Source: Granulicella arctica
Lineage (GTDB): Bacteria; Acidobacteriota; Terriglobia; Terriglobales; Acidobacteriaceae
Assembly: GCF_013410065.1 (NCBI RefSeq)
Contig: NZ_JACCCW010000002.1
Span: 1,674,001 to 1,738,000, forward strand
Direction: 5' to 3'
DNA length: 64,000 nucleotides
Of this stretch, positions 9,005-17,468 are shown piece by piece. The position numbers and the translations under genes were made by a program. Numbering within the stretch: the first letter of the stretch is position 1; the number at the start of each line of letters is the position of its first letter. The notes below the pieces were generated by a model. It was not told where the DNA came from. It did no database searches and saw nothing but the letters and a program-made list of their open reading frames with translations.

Positions 9005-9048
9005 GGCTTCTAGTTTATTAGACGAAGTGGCCTACGAAGCGGATTCAC

Positions 9049-10143
9049 TCACCGGCCGGTGCTGTAAGTACGTCCCTTCCAGCCCACTTTTTTGTGGATG
9101 CGATGGTGCAAAAAGCTGCGAATTAGTAGGAATACAAACAAGGGTACTCCCAGGATAGAGATCGCGATATCCAGCGCCGGAAAATTCGACCGTAATACCC
9201 GGTTATAAAAGCGAAAGCAGGTCCGCACCCACAACAGAAAGAACACCAGCCCCTGGTAGGGAATGTGCTGCGGCACGATAAACCCGAGCACCGGCAGCCC
9301 GAAGAACAGTAACAGGTCCAGAACCCGCCACACGGCCAGCGCAATCGGCGATGGAAACAGCAGCGCCAGGTTCTTCGTCCAACCCTCGATCATCGCGGCC
9401 GTCGTCCTATACATCTTCGTCGAGAGCGCCTCCGGAGCGTACCGAAAGCGAATTGGCCTCTGACCGCGTTTAATATTCCGCGCCAGCACCACATCCTCCA
9501 GCACATTCGAACCCACCGCCCGGTGCCCGCCAACTGAAAAGTACGCGTCTCGCTCCACCATCAAAAACTGCCCGTTCGCCGCCGCCAGCCTCAACTCCGG
9601 GTCATTCACCTGCTTTGGCGGATACACGCTCGCCAACTCCGAAAACACCAGCGGCATCACCGCTCGCTGCCAGAACCCTGTAACCACCTGCCGCGGCGAG
9701 TACGAGAGCAGCGACACATGATGCCGCTGCGCCTCCCGTAGCGCCCGCGAAAGATCCCCCAACTCATGCTCCGTATCCGCATCCGTAAACAGCAGCCACG
9801 CCCCACGCGCGCGCTGCGCCCCAGCCCAGCATGCGTTATTTTTCCCGGTAAATCCACCGAGCGGCCCCAGGTCGAGCGCCGGGGCATCCAGTGCCGTCAC
9901 CCCGGGATAGTTCTTTGCCGACTTCTCCGCGATCTCCCGCGTCCCGTCCGACGAATCGTCGTTGACGACGATCACCTCCCACTGGACTCCCAGCGCGAAC
10001 CCCGGCTCGCTCTGCACCAGCAGCGACGCCAGACATTCAGGCAGCAGACGCTCCTCGTTTCGGGCCGGAAGAATCACGCTCAGCTCAAAAGCGGGCACGT
10101 CTACATCAGAGTTTGCGTCGGGATATTCGGAACCGATAGTCAC
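9049..10143 (-). CDS. Family 2 glycosyltransferase (HpnB/CrtQ-like)
   Basis: A 364-residue GT-A glycosyltransferase. The N-terminal SVILPARNEE, the NDDSSDGT nucleotide-binding block, 'FTGKNNACWAGAQ', the metal-binding DXD-like LFTDADTEH and a C-terminal group of two or three membrane helices (residues about 270-350) are visible. The GKN-CW pattern is typical of membrane-associated transferases of the hopanoid-associated HpnB and carotenoid CrtQ groups, which glycosylate lipids. The acceptor cannot be told here, and no hopanoid or carotenoid genes are adjacent. The start is GTG at 10143 and is only weakly supported; it is divergent from the TlpA-like gene. Confidence 0.85.
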   Translation of the reverse strand: MTIGSEYPDANSDVDVPAFELSVILPARNEERLLPECLASLLVQSEPGFALGVQWEVIVVNDDSSDGTREIAEKSAKNYPGVTALDAPALDLGPLGGFTGKNNACWAGAQRARGAWLLFTDADTEHELGDLSRALREAQRHHVSLLSYSPRQVVTGFWQRAVMPLVFSELASVYPPKQVNDPELRLAAANGQFLMVERDAYFSVGGHRAVGSNVLEDVVLARNIKRGQRPIRFRYAPEALSTKMYRTTAAMIEGWTKNLALLFPSPIALAVWRVLDLLLFFGLPVLGFIVPQHIPYQGLVFFLLWVRTCFRFYNRVLRSNFPALDIAISILGVPLFVFLLIRSFLHHRIHKKVGWKGRTYSTGR

Positions 10144-10174
10144 AGCTTCGTATTATAGGAAGCAGGAGCGTGCC

Positions 10175-10657
10175 GTGCGTCGAATCTGGTCGAGTATTGT
10201 CGTAGGAGTTTTACTGGTCGCAGGCTGTGAGCGCGGCTCGCACCCCGGAAACATCGGAAAACCTGCGCCCCAGTTCGTCATCGGCGACAGCTCCCGGACC
10301 GTCGATCTCAGCAAGCTGCGCGGACAGATCGTCGTGCTCAACCTTTGGGCCAGCTGGTGCGCGCCCTGCGTGGAAGAGCTGCCCAGCCTCCTCGCCATGC
10401 AACAAAAGCTGCCCAACATCAAGGTCGTCGCCATCAGCCTGGATCAGGACGACGATGTCTACCGCAGTTTCCTCGTCAAGCATCACGTCGATGTGCTCAC
10501 CGTCCGCGATCCTGACGGCCGTATCAATGCCCTCTACGGCACCGTGCAGATCCCCGAAACCTACATCATCGACCGCGACGGCATCCTACGTCGCAAGCTC
10601 GTCTCCGCCCAGGACTGGACCAGCCCCGAGATCCTCAACTACCTCTCGAAGCTCTAA
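10175..10657 (+). CDS. TlpA-like thioredoxin-fold lipoprotein
   Basis: A 160-residue lipoprotein with a short signal peptide and lipobox LVAGC. A thioredoxin fold of the TlpA/ResA type follows, with the redox motif WASWCAPC and the cis-proline region IPETYIID. It should act in the periplasm as a membrane-tethered thiol-disulfide oxidoreductase, for example in cytochrome c or protein-thiol reduction. The GTG at 10175 is chosen: AGGAG lies 7 bases upstream and it yields a clean lipoprotein signal. The open frame extends much further upstream but inside the divergent glycosyltransferase gene. Confidence 0.9.
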   Translation: MRRIWSSIVVGVLLVAGCERGSHPGNIGKPAPQFVIGDSSRTVDLSKLRGQIVVLNLWASWCAPCVEELPSLLAMQQKLPNIKVVAISLDQDDDVYRSFLVKHHVDVLTVRDPDGRINALYGTVQIPETYIIDRDGILRRKLVSAQDWTSPEILNYLSKL

Positions 10658-10669
10658 GCCGCCTTTGTT

Positions 10670-11278
10670 TTACGTCACACTCCAAGCAGGCTTGTAGACC
10701 GCACGAATGTCTCGACCATCCATCCCCGCACGATACGCCGCCTCCAGCCCCTCATCCGAGTCCTCGAAGACCACACACCGCTCCGGCGCCACCTTCATCC
10801 GCCGAGCCGCCTCCAGATAGATATCCGGCGCGGGCTTGCCCTGCGCTACATCCGACGCCACCACCACAAAGTCGAACAGCGGCAGCAGATGCGTCACCGC
10901 AAGCGTCGCCTCCACATTCGCGCGCTGGCCGTTTGAGCCTACCGCCATCGGCACCTTCCCCTTCCAGATCCTTGCAATCTCCGCCACCTCCGAGATCTCC
11001 TGCAATAGGGAAAGGCCATTCTGAAACGCAACCGCGTAGTAGCCGAGGATAGCCTGCCGATCAATCGGCGCACCCACCACCTCAGCCTCAAAATCATCGA
11101 AGAGCGCCCGTGGCGTCAGACCGGCACGCGGATAATAAAACGCGTCCGTCATCTCCAGCCCAAAGTGCTTCAGCCCCACCCGCAGCGCACTCAGATGCGC
11201 GGGTGCCGTATCGACCAGGGTGTTGTCACAATCGAAGATAAGCGCGTCAAAGCTGCCTTCATGAAGCGTCGTTGTCAT
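10670..11278 (-). CDS. HAD-superfamily phosphatase (beta-phosphoglucomutase/phosphoglycolate-phosphatase type)
   Basis: A 202-residue haloacid-dehalogenase hydrolase with a helical cap. Motif I FDCDNTLVD (nucleophile Asp and acid/base Asp), motif II VGSNG, the Lys of motif III in GKPAPDIY and motif IV FEDSDEG are all present. The substrate is a small phosphorylated metabolite that cannot be identified from sequence. The gene is convergent with the TlpA-like gene and divergent from the small gene at 11336. Confidence 0.88.
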   Translation of the reverse strand: MTTTLHEGSFDALIFDCDNTLVDTAPAHLSALRVGLKHFGLEMTDAFYYPRAGLTPRALFDDFEAEVVGAPIDRQAILGYYAVAFQNGLSLLQEISEVAEIARIWKGKVPMAVGSNGQRANVEATLAVTHLLPLFDFVVVASDVAQGKPAPDIYLEAARRMKVAPERCVVFEDSDEGLEAAYRAGMDGRDIRAVYKPAWSVT

Positions 11279-11335
11279 CGCTCCATTCTAGTCGACTGGT
11301 TCCAGCGCGTGGCCCACCGCTGCTATCATCAAGCC

Positions 11336-11608
11336 ATGACCCAGCTTGATGTTCTGTACCGCTATGGAGTGCCTCCAACGGAAGCGGCAACGCTCGCGAT
11401 CGCCAACCTGCGCGAGGTCTACGGCGTCCGCAAGCTCGACTTCGACGAGGCGCAGAAGACCGTCCGCATCGAATACGACGCCACCCGCCTCACCGAGCCC
11501 GTCATCCACCAGCTTCTCCGCCGTGCCGGCCTCGATGTGGTCGAAGCGCTGCCCATGTTCACCCCACCCACACCACCACCACCAGTCGAGCCCGCCCCGG
11601 CAAGCTGA
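11336..11608 (+). CDS. Small HMA-fold-like protein of unknown function
   Basis: A 90-residue protein. The predicted beta-alpha-beta-beta-alpha pattern over residues 1-75 (LDVLYRYGV, then VRKLDFD, then VRIEYD, then VIHQLLRRAGLDV) looks like a heavy-metal-associated domain, but the metal-binding CxxC is absent. The tail is proline-rich. The ATG at 11336 opens the conserved-looking part; earlier in-frame codons lie inside the divergent HAD gene. The function is unknown; it could be a degenerate metallochaperone-like fold. Confidence 0.65.
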   Translation: MTQLDVLYRYGVPPTEAATLAIANLREVYGVRKLDFDEAQKTVRIEYDATRLTEPVIHQLLRRAGLDVVEALPMFTPPTPPPPVEPAPAS

Positions 11609-11658
11609 CGCATCCATTGCCTTCGCACGCCTGATTGGTTACGCTGATTGCAGGACAC

Positions 11659-11735
11659 GCGCCCGTAGCTCAGCTGGATAGAGCATTTGGCTTCGAACCA
11701 AAGGGTCGGAGGTTCGAATCCTTCCGGGCGCACCA
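11659..11735 (+). tRNA. tRNA-Arg (anticodon UCG)
   Basis: A complete cloverleaf: acceptor GCGCCCG pairs with CGGGCGC, the D-loop has AGCTGGATAGAGC, the anticodon arm TTTGG-CTTCGAA-CCAAA exposes TCG, and the T-arm has GGTTCGAATCC. The CCA end is encoded. It reads CGA (and other CGN by wobble) arginine codons. Confidence 0.97.
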
Positions 11736-11777
11736 TAAATTGACTGTGCGGTTGATCAGGTTCACCGAGGACAAACA

Positions 11778-12101
11778 ATGGGCAACCAGAAGACCATTTC
11801 TGACTACTTCATCCCTTTATTCGCGTCAATTTTTGCATTAACGCTCATTCTCTCGATGGTCAAAACTCATCACGACCTTCGAAGCCTGATTGATCGCGTG
11901 GTTTTGATTCTGTTTGTGGGAACGTTTTACCTGGCATCCCAACGAATTCTCAAGAAACTCGCCTCGCTTGCCAGTTCAGAAACGGAACCGAACGGCACAT
12001 TTACCATCCTTCGCAACTCTGTGGCTCAGTTGTTCATGTTTGCTCTTATGATGGGGATGATTTCTTGGATGTTTTCGGAATTCGTTGCACATCACGGATA
12101 G
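11778..12101 (+). CDS. Small membrane protein of unknown function
   Basis: A 107-residue protein with three likely transmembrane helices (residues about 10-27, 40-55 and 83-103) and short charged loops containing SQRILKKLASLAS. I do not recognise a family. It lies between two tRNA-Arg genes on the same strand, starts about 40 bases after the first, and uses fewer GC-rich codons than its neighbours. The region between tRNA genes is a common landing place for acquired DNA, but no integrase or attachment repeat was seen beyond the tRNA similarity itself. Confidence 0.65.
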   Translation: MGNQKTISDYFIPLFASIFALTLILSMVKTHHDLRSLIDRVVLILFVGTFYLASQRILKKLASLASSETEPNGTFTILRNSVAQLFMFALMMGMISWMFSEFVAHHG

Positions 12102-12144
12102 TTCAGACTCGGCGAGATCACTGTCAAAACAGCCCTCGGCGGGG

Positions 12145-12173
12145 TTGATCTATCGATCAAACTCCTCTATAGT
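12145..12173 (+). promoter_or_regulatory. Probable sigma-70 promoter of tRNA-Arg(ACG)
   Basis: TTGATC at 12145-12150 and TATAGT at 12168-12173 are separated by 17 bases. Transcription would start near 12180, about 18 bases before the mature tRNA. Confidence 0.55.
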
Positions 12174-12197
12174 TAGAAGGTTGCCACAACGCAATGT

Positions 12198-12274
12198 GCG
12201 CCCGTAGCTCAGCTGGATAGAGCAACTGGCTACGAACCAGTAGGTCGGAGGTTCGACTCCTTCCGGGCGCACCA
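12198..12274 (+). tRNA. tRNA-Arg (anticodon ACG)
   Basis: A complete cloverleaf almost identical to the tRNA 460 bases upstream in the acceptor stem, D-arm and T-arm. The anticodon arm ACTGG-CTACGAA-CCAGT exposes ACG, and CCA is encoded. A34 would normally be edited to inosine, reading CGU/CGC/CGA. Confidence 0.97.
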
Positions 12275-12290
12275 TACTCCCCCAGAAAAC

Positions 12291-12887
12291 TTACTTTGAA
12301 TCCCCCGGCAGCAACTCCTGCGGCAGATCCGTCAGCGTGGCCTTCCCATTCACATAATCGATCCGCCAGATGCGGTCGAACTGCGTATCGGGCCATGGTG
12401 TGTACGGAGGCACTGCCCCCAGCGCAGTTGCCAGCTCCGGCAGCTTCCCATGGTGCCATGCCACCAGCACCACCTCCCCGGCATACCGTCCACTGAGCAG
12501 CTCATGCGCCAGCGCGGCATAGTCCTCATTCAGGATGTCACTGTGGATCGGCAGGTGCAGAGCCGCCGCCAGAGGCGTAATTGTCTCCACCGGACGGTTC
12601 GAGTGCTTGCTCGCGTGCGTCGCAAAGAGCACCTGGGGAGTGGCCAAGGCCGGAGCGGTACGCTCCCCGCTCGGCGGAGCAAATAAATTTGCCAGCACGG
12701 CAGCCCTTTTGAAGCCGGTAGCAGACAGGTCGCTCTCCCCATCCGTCAGCTTCTCTGCATGCCGAATCAAATAGATCGTCGCTGGAGGCTGAGGAGTCTG
12801 CGCCGCAACAAAACGTGCAGCCGCAACAAGAAACAGGGCAAAAAGACAGAGCGATAGAGCACGTCGCGAAACTGAAAGAACACGCAT
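12291..12887 (-). CDS. Exported histidine-phosphatase-superfamily protein
   Basis: A 198-residue protein with a signal peptide (residues 1-30, ending RFVAAQ) and a small histidine-phosphatase domain. The catalytic motif LIRHAEK and the partner 'VLVAWHHGKLPEL' carrying the second histidine are present. It probably acts in the periplasm on a phosphorylated substrate that is not identifiable. The ATG at 12887 is chosen because it places the signal peptide at the N-terminus; an upstream in-frame GTG at 12941 is possible, and neither has a strong ribosome site. Confidence 0.82.
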   Translation of the reverse strand: MRVLSVSRRALSLCLFALFLVAAARFVAAQTPQPPATIYLIRHAEKLTDGESDLSATGFKRAAVLANLFAPPSGERTAPALATPQVLFATHASKHSNRPVETITPLAAALHLPIHSDILNEDYAALAHELLSGRYAGEVVLVAWHHGKLPELATALGAVPPYTPWPDTQFDRIWRIDYVNGKATLTDLPQELLPGDSK

Positions 12888-12967
12888 CCCTCTAGAATGA
12901 TCCAAACTTCCTCCGAAAATGTGAATGAGCAGCAAATTCACCCCCGACCTTGATTGACGACCAGATT

Positions 12968-12982
12968 AGTCCTAAATAGACT
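12968..12982. promoter_or_regulatory. Dyad upstream of the iron-uptake operon (possible operator)
   Basis: AGTCCTAAATAGACT has AGTC/GACT arms around a 7-base AT-rich centre. It lies 94 bases before the FTR1 start, in the gap to the divergent phosphatase gene. An iron-responsive repressor site is a guess from context only; it is not a recognisable Fur box. Confidence 0.3.
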
Positions 12983-13035
12983 TGAAGATGGCCGCCGTGG
13001 ATGATACGAACTCCTCTGGACGGGTCGTTGGGAGA

Positions 13036-13055
13036 GCTTTCGGACCTCCGAAAGC
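13036..13055 (+). promoter_or_regulatory. Leader hairpin just before the FTR1 ribosome site
   Basis: GCTTTCGGA at 13036-13044 pairs perfectly with TCCGAAAGC at 13047-13055, ending 5 bases before the GGAG ribosome site. It may tune translation of the operon's first gene; there is no T-run, so it is not a terminator. Confidence 0.4.
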
Positions 13056-13075
13056 CCCCTGGAGTGAGAACGTCT

Positions 13076-14350
13076 ATGCTGCAGGCCTTTATCATCACGC
13101 TCCGCGAGGGTGTGGAAGCGTCGCTGATTGTCGGAATCGTCTTTGCCTATCTCAGCAAAATCGGTCGCCATGATCTGAAGCGCACCGTCTTCTGGGCGCT
13201 CGGTTCAGCCATCGCCGCCAGTGTTGCCGCCGCTGTCGTCGTCGCCCGCCTCAACTTCAACTCCGACATCTTCGAAGGCTGGGTGATGCTCGCCGCCGCC
13301 GCCTTCGTCATCAGCATGATCTGGTTCATGCACAAGACCGCCCGCTCCATGAAGGGCGAGATCGAACAAAAGATCGCCAAATTCACCGGAGGCCAGGGCG
13401 TCTCGCGGCTCGGCCTGTTCTTTTTTGTCTTTTTGCTTGTCCTGCGCGAAGGCGTTGAGACGGTCCTCATCCTCTCTGCCGTCTCGCTCAACTCCACCGA
13501 GCTGCTCAGCTTCACCGGAACCCTCCTCGGCATCGCCGTCGCCGTCGTCTTCGGCGTCCTCTTCATTCGCGGCAGCGTCAAGATCAACCTGCAGCGCTTC
13601 TTCCGCGTCACGACGGTCATCCTCTACTTCGTCACCTTCCAACTCATCGTCAGCGGCTTGCATGAGCTCTCCGAAAACGGCGTCCTGCCCTCCAGCACCG
13701 CAGAGATGCGCTACATCGGGCCCATCGTCCGCAACGACCTCTTCTTCTTCGTCACCATGCTCGCCCTTGCGGGCCTCATGATGCTGCTGGAGTACAAGCG
13801 TCGTGTCCCCGTAGCTCTCGCCGCCAATGCCTCTGCCGCCGACAAACGCCGCGCCGAGTGGTCCCAACGCCGCGAGAAGATGTGGATGACCGCCGTCGTC
13901 GGCACCAGCTTCCTCTTCATCTTCCTCTCCACCGCCGAGTTCATCTACGCCAAGAGCGCCACCGCCCTGTCGCCCACCGCAGCCGTTACGCTCGTCGGCA
14001 ACATCGTCACCGTCCCCACCGCCGAGGTCAACGACGATCAGCTCCACCGCTACGGCGTGAAGCTAGACGACGGCAAAGGCGGCACCGCCGAGGTCCGCTT
14101 CCTCCTCTACAAGAAGCCCGATGGCAACATCGTCTCCGTCGCCGACGCCTGCCAGATCTGCGGCCCTGTCGGCTTCTACATCGGCTCGCAGGGCATCACC
14201 TGCAAGATGTGCGCCAGCCCGCTCAACGGAGCCTCCATGGGCCAGCCAGGTGGCTGCAATCCCATTCCGCTCAAGTCCACCAACGACCACGGTCAGATCA
14301 CCATCGCCGCCGCCGACCTCCGCACCCTCACCACGGTCTTCGAGAAATAG
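13076..14350 (+). CDS. FTR1-family iron permease fused to DUF2318 (Cys-rich) domain
   Basis: A 424-residue inner-membrane protein. The FTR1 half has about seven helices and two REGVE motifs (residues 10-14 and 124-128), the iron-binding motifs of high-affinity iron permeases. A further helix (about 290-310) leads to a periplasmic DUF2318 domain with CQIC (359-362), CKMC (376-379) and a further Cys394, a likely Fe-S, haem or metal site. The ATG at 13076 has GGAG 11 bases upstream. It is the first gene of a four-gene operon with two FtsX-type permeases and an ATPase. The same combination occurs in the Campylobacter jejuni p19 iron-uptake locus; here no P19-like periplasmic protein is present. 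Confidence 0.92.
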   Translation: MLQAFIITLREGVEASLIVGIVFAYLSKIGRHDLKRTVFWALGSAIAASVAAAVVVARLNFNSDIFEGWVMLAAAAFVISMIWFMHKTARSMKGEIEQKIAKFTGGQGVSRLGLFFFVFLLVLREGVETVLILSAVSLNSTELLSFTGTLLGIAVAVVFGVLFIRGSVKINLQRFFRVTTVILYFVTFQLIVSGLHELSENGVLPSSTAEMRYIGPIVRNDLFFFVTMLALAGLMMLLEYKRRVPVALAANASAADKRRAEWSQRREKMWMTAVVGTSFLFIFLSTAEFIYAKSATALSPTAAVTLVGNIVTVPTAEVNDDQLHRYGVKLDDGKGGTAEVRFLLYKKPDGNIVSVADACQICGPVGFYIGSQGITCKMCASPLNGASMGQPGGCNPIPLKSTNDHGQITIAAADLRTLTTVFEK

Positions 14351-15595
14351 ATGTTCTTCCGCCTCCTCATGGAGAGCTTCCTCCGCCAGCGCCGCCGCAA
14401 GGCCCTCGCCGGCATCGCGATCTTGCTCGGGACCACCGCTGTCACGGCGATGCTCGCCCTCGCCACCACCATTGGCGATCGCATCCACAAGGAGCTCGCC
14501 GTCTACGGCGCCAACATCGTCATCTACCCCAAGGCCGACCAGCTCGATGTAAAGGTCGGCGGCGTCGATATCAAGCCCACCACCGGCGGCGCATACCTCA
14601 AAGAGTCTGACCTCGCCAAACTCAAGACCATCTTCTGGGCCAACAACATCACCGGGGTCTCGCCCGAGCTGCCCGTCAAGATGGCCGCCACGGACGGCAC
14701 CAGCCTTTCGATTCTCGGCCTCTGGTTTGGTCATCCATTCGGCTCTGGCACAACCGGCGCCCCCACCCTGCACCCTTGGTGGAAGCTCAACGGTGCATGG
14801 CCCTCCTCACCCACCGAGGTCGTAGCTGGATCACGACTGGACAAGAGGATCGGCGACACCATCACCGCAGGTGGCAACACCTTCCACATCGTCGGTCTAC
14901 TCTCCACCGGTGACGCTACCGAGAACGATCTTCTCGTCCCCTTACCAGTAGCGCAGCAACTCGCAAACCTACCGGACGCCATCGACCGCGTCGAAGTCTC
15001 AGCTCGTACCAAGCCTGAAGACGCCTTCGCTCGTGTCGATCCTGACACTCTCCCTCCCAAGCAGCGTGAGATCTGGTACTGCCGCCCCTATGCCAACTCC
15101 ATCGCCTACCAGATTCGCGAGGCCATCCCCGGCGCGCAGGCCGAGCAGGTTCGCCGCGTCGAGCAGTCCGAGGGAACAGTCCTTGCCCGCATCTCCGGCC
15201 TCATGTGGCTCATCAGCGCGGCCGCGTTATTGGCAGCGGGCTTTGCGGTAAGCGCTGCCATGGCCACCGCCGTCCTTGAGCGGCGCGGCGAGATCGGCCT
15301 CATGCGCTCCCTTGGAGCCAGCAAGTCCGCCATCGCCCTGCTCTTCTATGCCGAGACCGGCCTGCTCTCCATCGTCGCCGGAACCCTCGGCTACCTCATC
15401 GGCTCCGGCCTGGCGGCATGGCTCGGAGCCCGCATCTTCAGCGGCGAAGCCATCGTCCTCAGCCAGATCCTGAATCCCGTTCTTCTGCCCGTCGTCGTCG
15501 CCACCGCGCTGCTCGTCGCTATCGCCGGCTGCACGCCATCCATCCGCACTGCGCTGGAGATGGACCCATCCGCCGTCCTGCGAGCTGACGCATGA
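14351..15595 (+). CDS. FtsX/MacB-type ABC permease of the iron operon (first)
   Basis: A 414-residue permease with one N-terminal helix (residues about 17-40), a large periplasmic MacB-type domain (about 45-285) and three C-terminal helices (about 290-400). The typical ERRGEIGLMRSLGASK cytoplasmic loop is present. It starts immediately after the FTR1 stop codon and overlaps the next permease gene by ATGA, so the genes are translationally coupled. The periplasmic part has a 'WYCRPYANS' stretch. Presumed partner of the second permease in a heterodimer powered by the ATPase at 16692-17435. Confidence 0.9.
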   Translation: MFFRLLMESFLRQRRRKALAGIAILLGTTAVTAMLALATTIGDRIHKELAVYGANIVIYPKADQLDVKVGGVDIKPTTGGAYLKESDLAKLKTIFWANNITGVSPELPVKMAATDGTSLSILGLWFGHPFGSGTTGAPTLHPWWKLNGAWPSSPTEVVAGSRLDKRIGDTITAGGNTFHIVGLLSTGDATENDLLVPLPVAQQLANLPDAIDRVEVSARTKPEDAFARVDPDTLPPKQREIWYCRPYANSIAYQIREAIPGAQAEQVRRVEQSEGTVLARISGLMWLISAAALLAAGFAVSAAMATAVLERRGEIGLMRSLGASKSAIALLFYAETGLLSIVAGTLGYLIGSGLAAWLGARIFSGEAIVLSQILNPVLLPVVVATALLVAIAGCTPSIRTALEMDPSAVLRADA

Positions 15596-16677
15596 GCATC
15601 ACCTTCAGCCGTATCCTGCGCCGCTCTCTTCTGCATCGCCGCGCCCGCTCGCTGAGCGCCCTCGTTGCCCTCACTGTCTCTGCGGCCGTTGCCACCGCGC
15701 TCCTTACCCTCTACGCCGATCTCGACGCCAAGCTCCACAAGGAGTTCCGCAGCTTTGGCGCGAACATCGTCGCCACTGGAAGCTCGCTTCCAGCCGATGC
15801 TCTCTCCAGCATTCAGCAGGCTGCGGGGACGGACGCGATCGCTGCTCCCTTCGGCTACGCCGTTGCCACTACCGACCGTGGCACCTCGGTCGTCGTTGCA
15901 GGAACTGACCTTGCGACGGTCAAAAAGCTGGATGACTGGTGGCAGGTGACAGCTTGGCCTTCGGGAGAGAATGACGCTCTGATCGGCCAACGCGCCGCTG
16001 ATTTTATTGCCGATGAGCACGACCTCAAGCTCACCTTCGCCGGCAAACCTATCGTTCTGCATGGCGTGGGCCACCTCAAGACCGGCGGCGATGAGGACAG
16101 CCGCATCTACATGCCACTCACCGCTTTCACTGCCTGGACAGGTGCTTCCACCAGCGTTATTGAGGTCCAGGTTCCTGGCGGCAGCGCAAAGGTAGAAGCT
16201 GCTATCTCTCGGATAAAGCAGGCTTTACCGGGGATCGATGTCCAGCCCGTCCGCCAGCTCGTCGAGGGGGAATCGCGCATCGTCGACCGCACCCACGCGC
16301 TGATGTATGCGGCGGTTCTGCTCATCGCGCTCACGGTCGGCGTCTCTGTTTTGGCTACGCTTTCGGCTAGTGTGTTGGAACGGCGGCGAGACTTTGCTTT
16401 GATGAAGGCTCTCGGCGGGACGCAGCTTCAATTGATGTTGCTATTTTTGCTGGAGGCGCTGGTGCTTGCGCTTGCCGGAGTGGCTGTCGGCTTCGCTGTC
16501 GGCTCGGGCGCGGCCTTTGGAATCAGTGAGTTGAACTTCCATACGGCCACGCTGCCGCGTTTGTCTGTCGTTCCTGTGGTGCTGCTGCTTAACGTGTTGA
16601 TCGCTACAATGGCTGCGCTCTTCCCTGCCCGCGTATTGCGCGGCCTGCAACCCGCCGCGCTGCTCAAAGGGGAATGA
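15592..16677 (+). CDS. FtsX/MacB-type ABC permease of the iron operon (second)
   Basis: A 361-residue permease with the same plan as its neighbour: an N-terminal helix, a shorter periplasmic domain and three C-terminal helices with the loop ERRRDFALMKALGGTQ. It overlaps the upstream gene by 4 bases. Two unequal permeases plus one ATPase imply a heterodimeric transporter of the Cj1661-Cj1663 type. In family terms such MacB-like machines use mechanotransmission more often than direct import, so a role in driving a periplasmic iron step is inferred. Confidence 0.9.
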   Translation: MSITFSRILRRSLLHRRARSLSALVALTVSAAVATALLTLYADLDAKLHKEFRSFGANIVATGSSLPADALSSIQQAAGTDAIAAPFGYAVATTDRGTSVVVAGTDLATVKKLDDWWQVTAWPSGENDALIGQRAADFIADEHDLKLTFAGKPIVLHGVGHLKTGGDEDSRIYMPLTAFTAWTGASTSVIEVQVPGGSAKVEAAISRIKQALPGIDVQPVRQLVEGESRIVDRTHALMYAAVLLIALTVGVSVLATLSASVLERRRDFALMKALGGTQLQLMLLFLLEALVLALAGVAVGFAVGSGAAFGISELNFHTATLPRLSVVPVVLLLNVLIATMAALFPARVLRGLQPAALLKGE

Positions 16678-16691
16678 GAAGATAGAAGACG

Positions 16692-17435
16692 ATGGCAGAG
16701 ATCAAGACAGATTGGCCCAGCCACAACACACGTGCCGAGTGCGCTGTGATTGATTTGCAAGGGGTTACGCGCGAGTATGCCGGGCACGGCGGGGTCGTGC
16801 GGGCGCTCGATGATGCGACGTTTTCGATCGTCGCAGGCGAGTGGGTGGCGATTACAGGGCCTTCTGGGTCGGGTAAGTCCACGCTGGTCAATATGTTAGG
16901 CTGCCTCGACCGGCCCACGAAGGGTCAGTTGCGCATCGACAATGTCGATGTGGCCTCCATGTCGGCTACCGAGCTGGATCGGTTTCGTGCGGACAAGATC
17001 GGCTTCATCTTCCAGCAGTTTCATCTGATTCCTTACCTATCGGCGATTGAAAATGTCATGCTGGCACAGTACTTCCACTCCATGACGGATGAGGGCGAGG
17101 CGAGGCAAGCTCTTGAAAAGGTGGGACTTGGAGGCAGGACCGGACATCTGCCGAGTGAGCTTTCGGGAGGCGAGCAGCAGCGTGTCTGCATCGCGCGGGC
17201 GCTTATCAATAACCCGCCGATCCTGCTGGCGGATGAGCCTACGGGCAATCTGGACGCGGCGAATCAGCGCATCGTTGCTGATCTTTTGCAGGATTTACAT
17301 CGCAATGGTCATACCGTCGTGATGGTGACGCATGATCCGGAGATGGCTGCGCTGGCCCAGCGCAGGATCGCTTTGAACCACGGCAAGGTCTTCTGCCATC
17401 CCGTCACCGGACCCGTCGTGACACTACGGCGATAA
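16692..17435 (+). CDS. ABC ATPase of the iron operon
   Basis: A 247-residue LolD/MacB-group ATPase: Walker [11 protein letters not shown]-loop GFIFQQFHL, signature LSGGEQQR, Walker [13 protein letters not shown] and the switch histidine in VTHD are intact. It starts 14 bases after the second permease and closes the operon. The first ~25 residues extend beyond the usual start, so a later start near 'CAVIDLQGV' cannot be excluded. Confidence 0.92.
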   Translation: MAEIKTDWPSHNTRAECAVIDLQGVTREYAGHGGVVRALDDATFSIVAGEWVAITGPSGSGKSTLVNMLGCLDRPTKGQLRIDNVDVASMSATELDRFRADKIGFIFQQFHLIPYLSAIENVMLAQYFHSMTDEGEARQALEKVGLGGRTGHLPSELSGGEQQRVCIARALINNPPILLADEPTGNLDAANQRIVADLLQDLHRNGHTVVMVTHDPEMAALAQRRIALNHGKVFCHPVTGPVVTLRR

Positions 17436-17468
17436 CCCCAAAAAGGTGCACGTTGCGTGCCAAACCCG

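Noticed and set aside
12145..12160. TTGATC/GATCAA inverted repeat as an operator for the small membrane gene
   Set aside because: It overlaps the -35 box of the tRNA promoter and lies downstream of the small gene, so a promoter role is simpler.
13205..14047. A 280-residue very acidic open frame antisense to the iron permease gene
   Set aside because: It is an artefact of codon bias: Gly, Asp and Glu arise from the complement of the permease's Ala, Val and Leu codons, and there is no ribosome site or domain.
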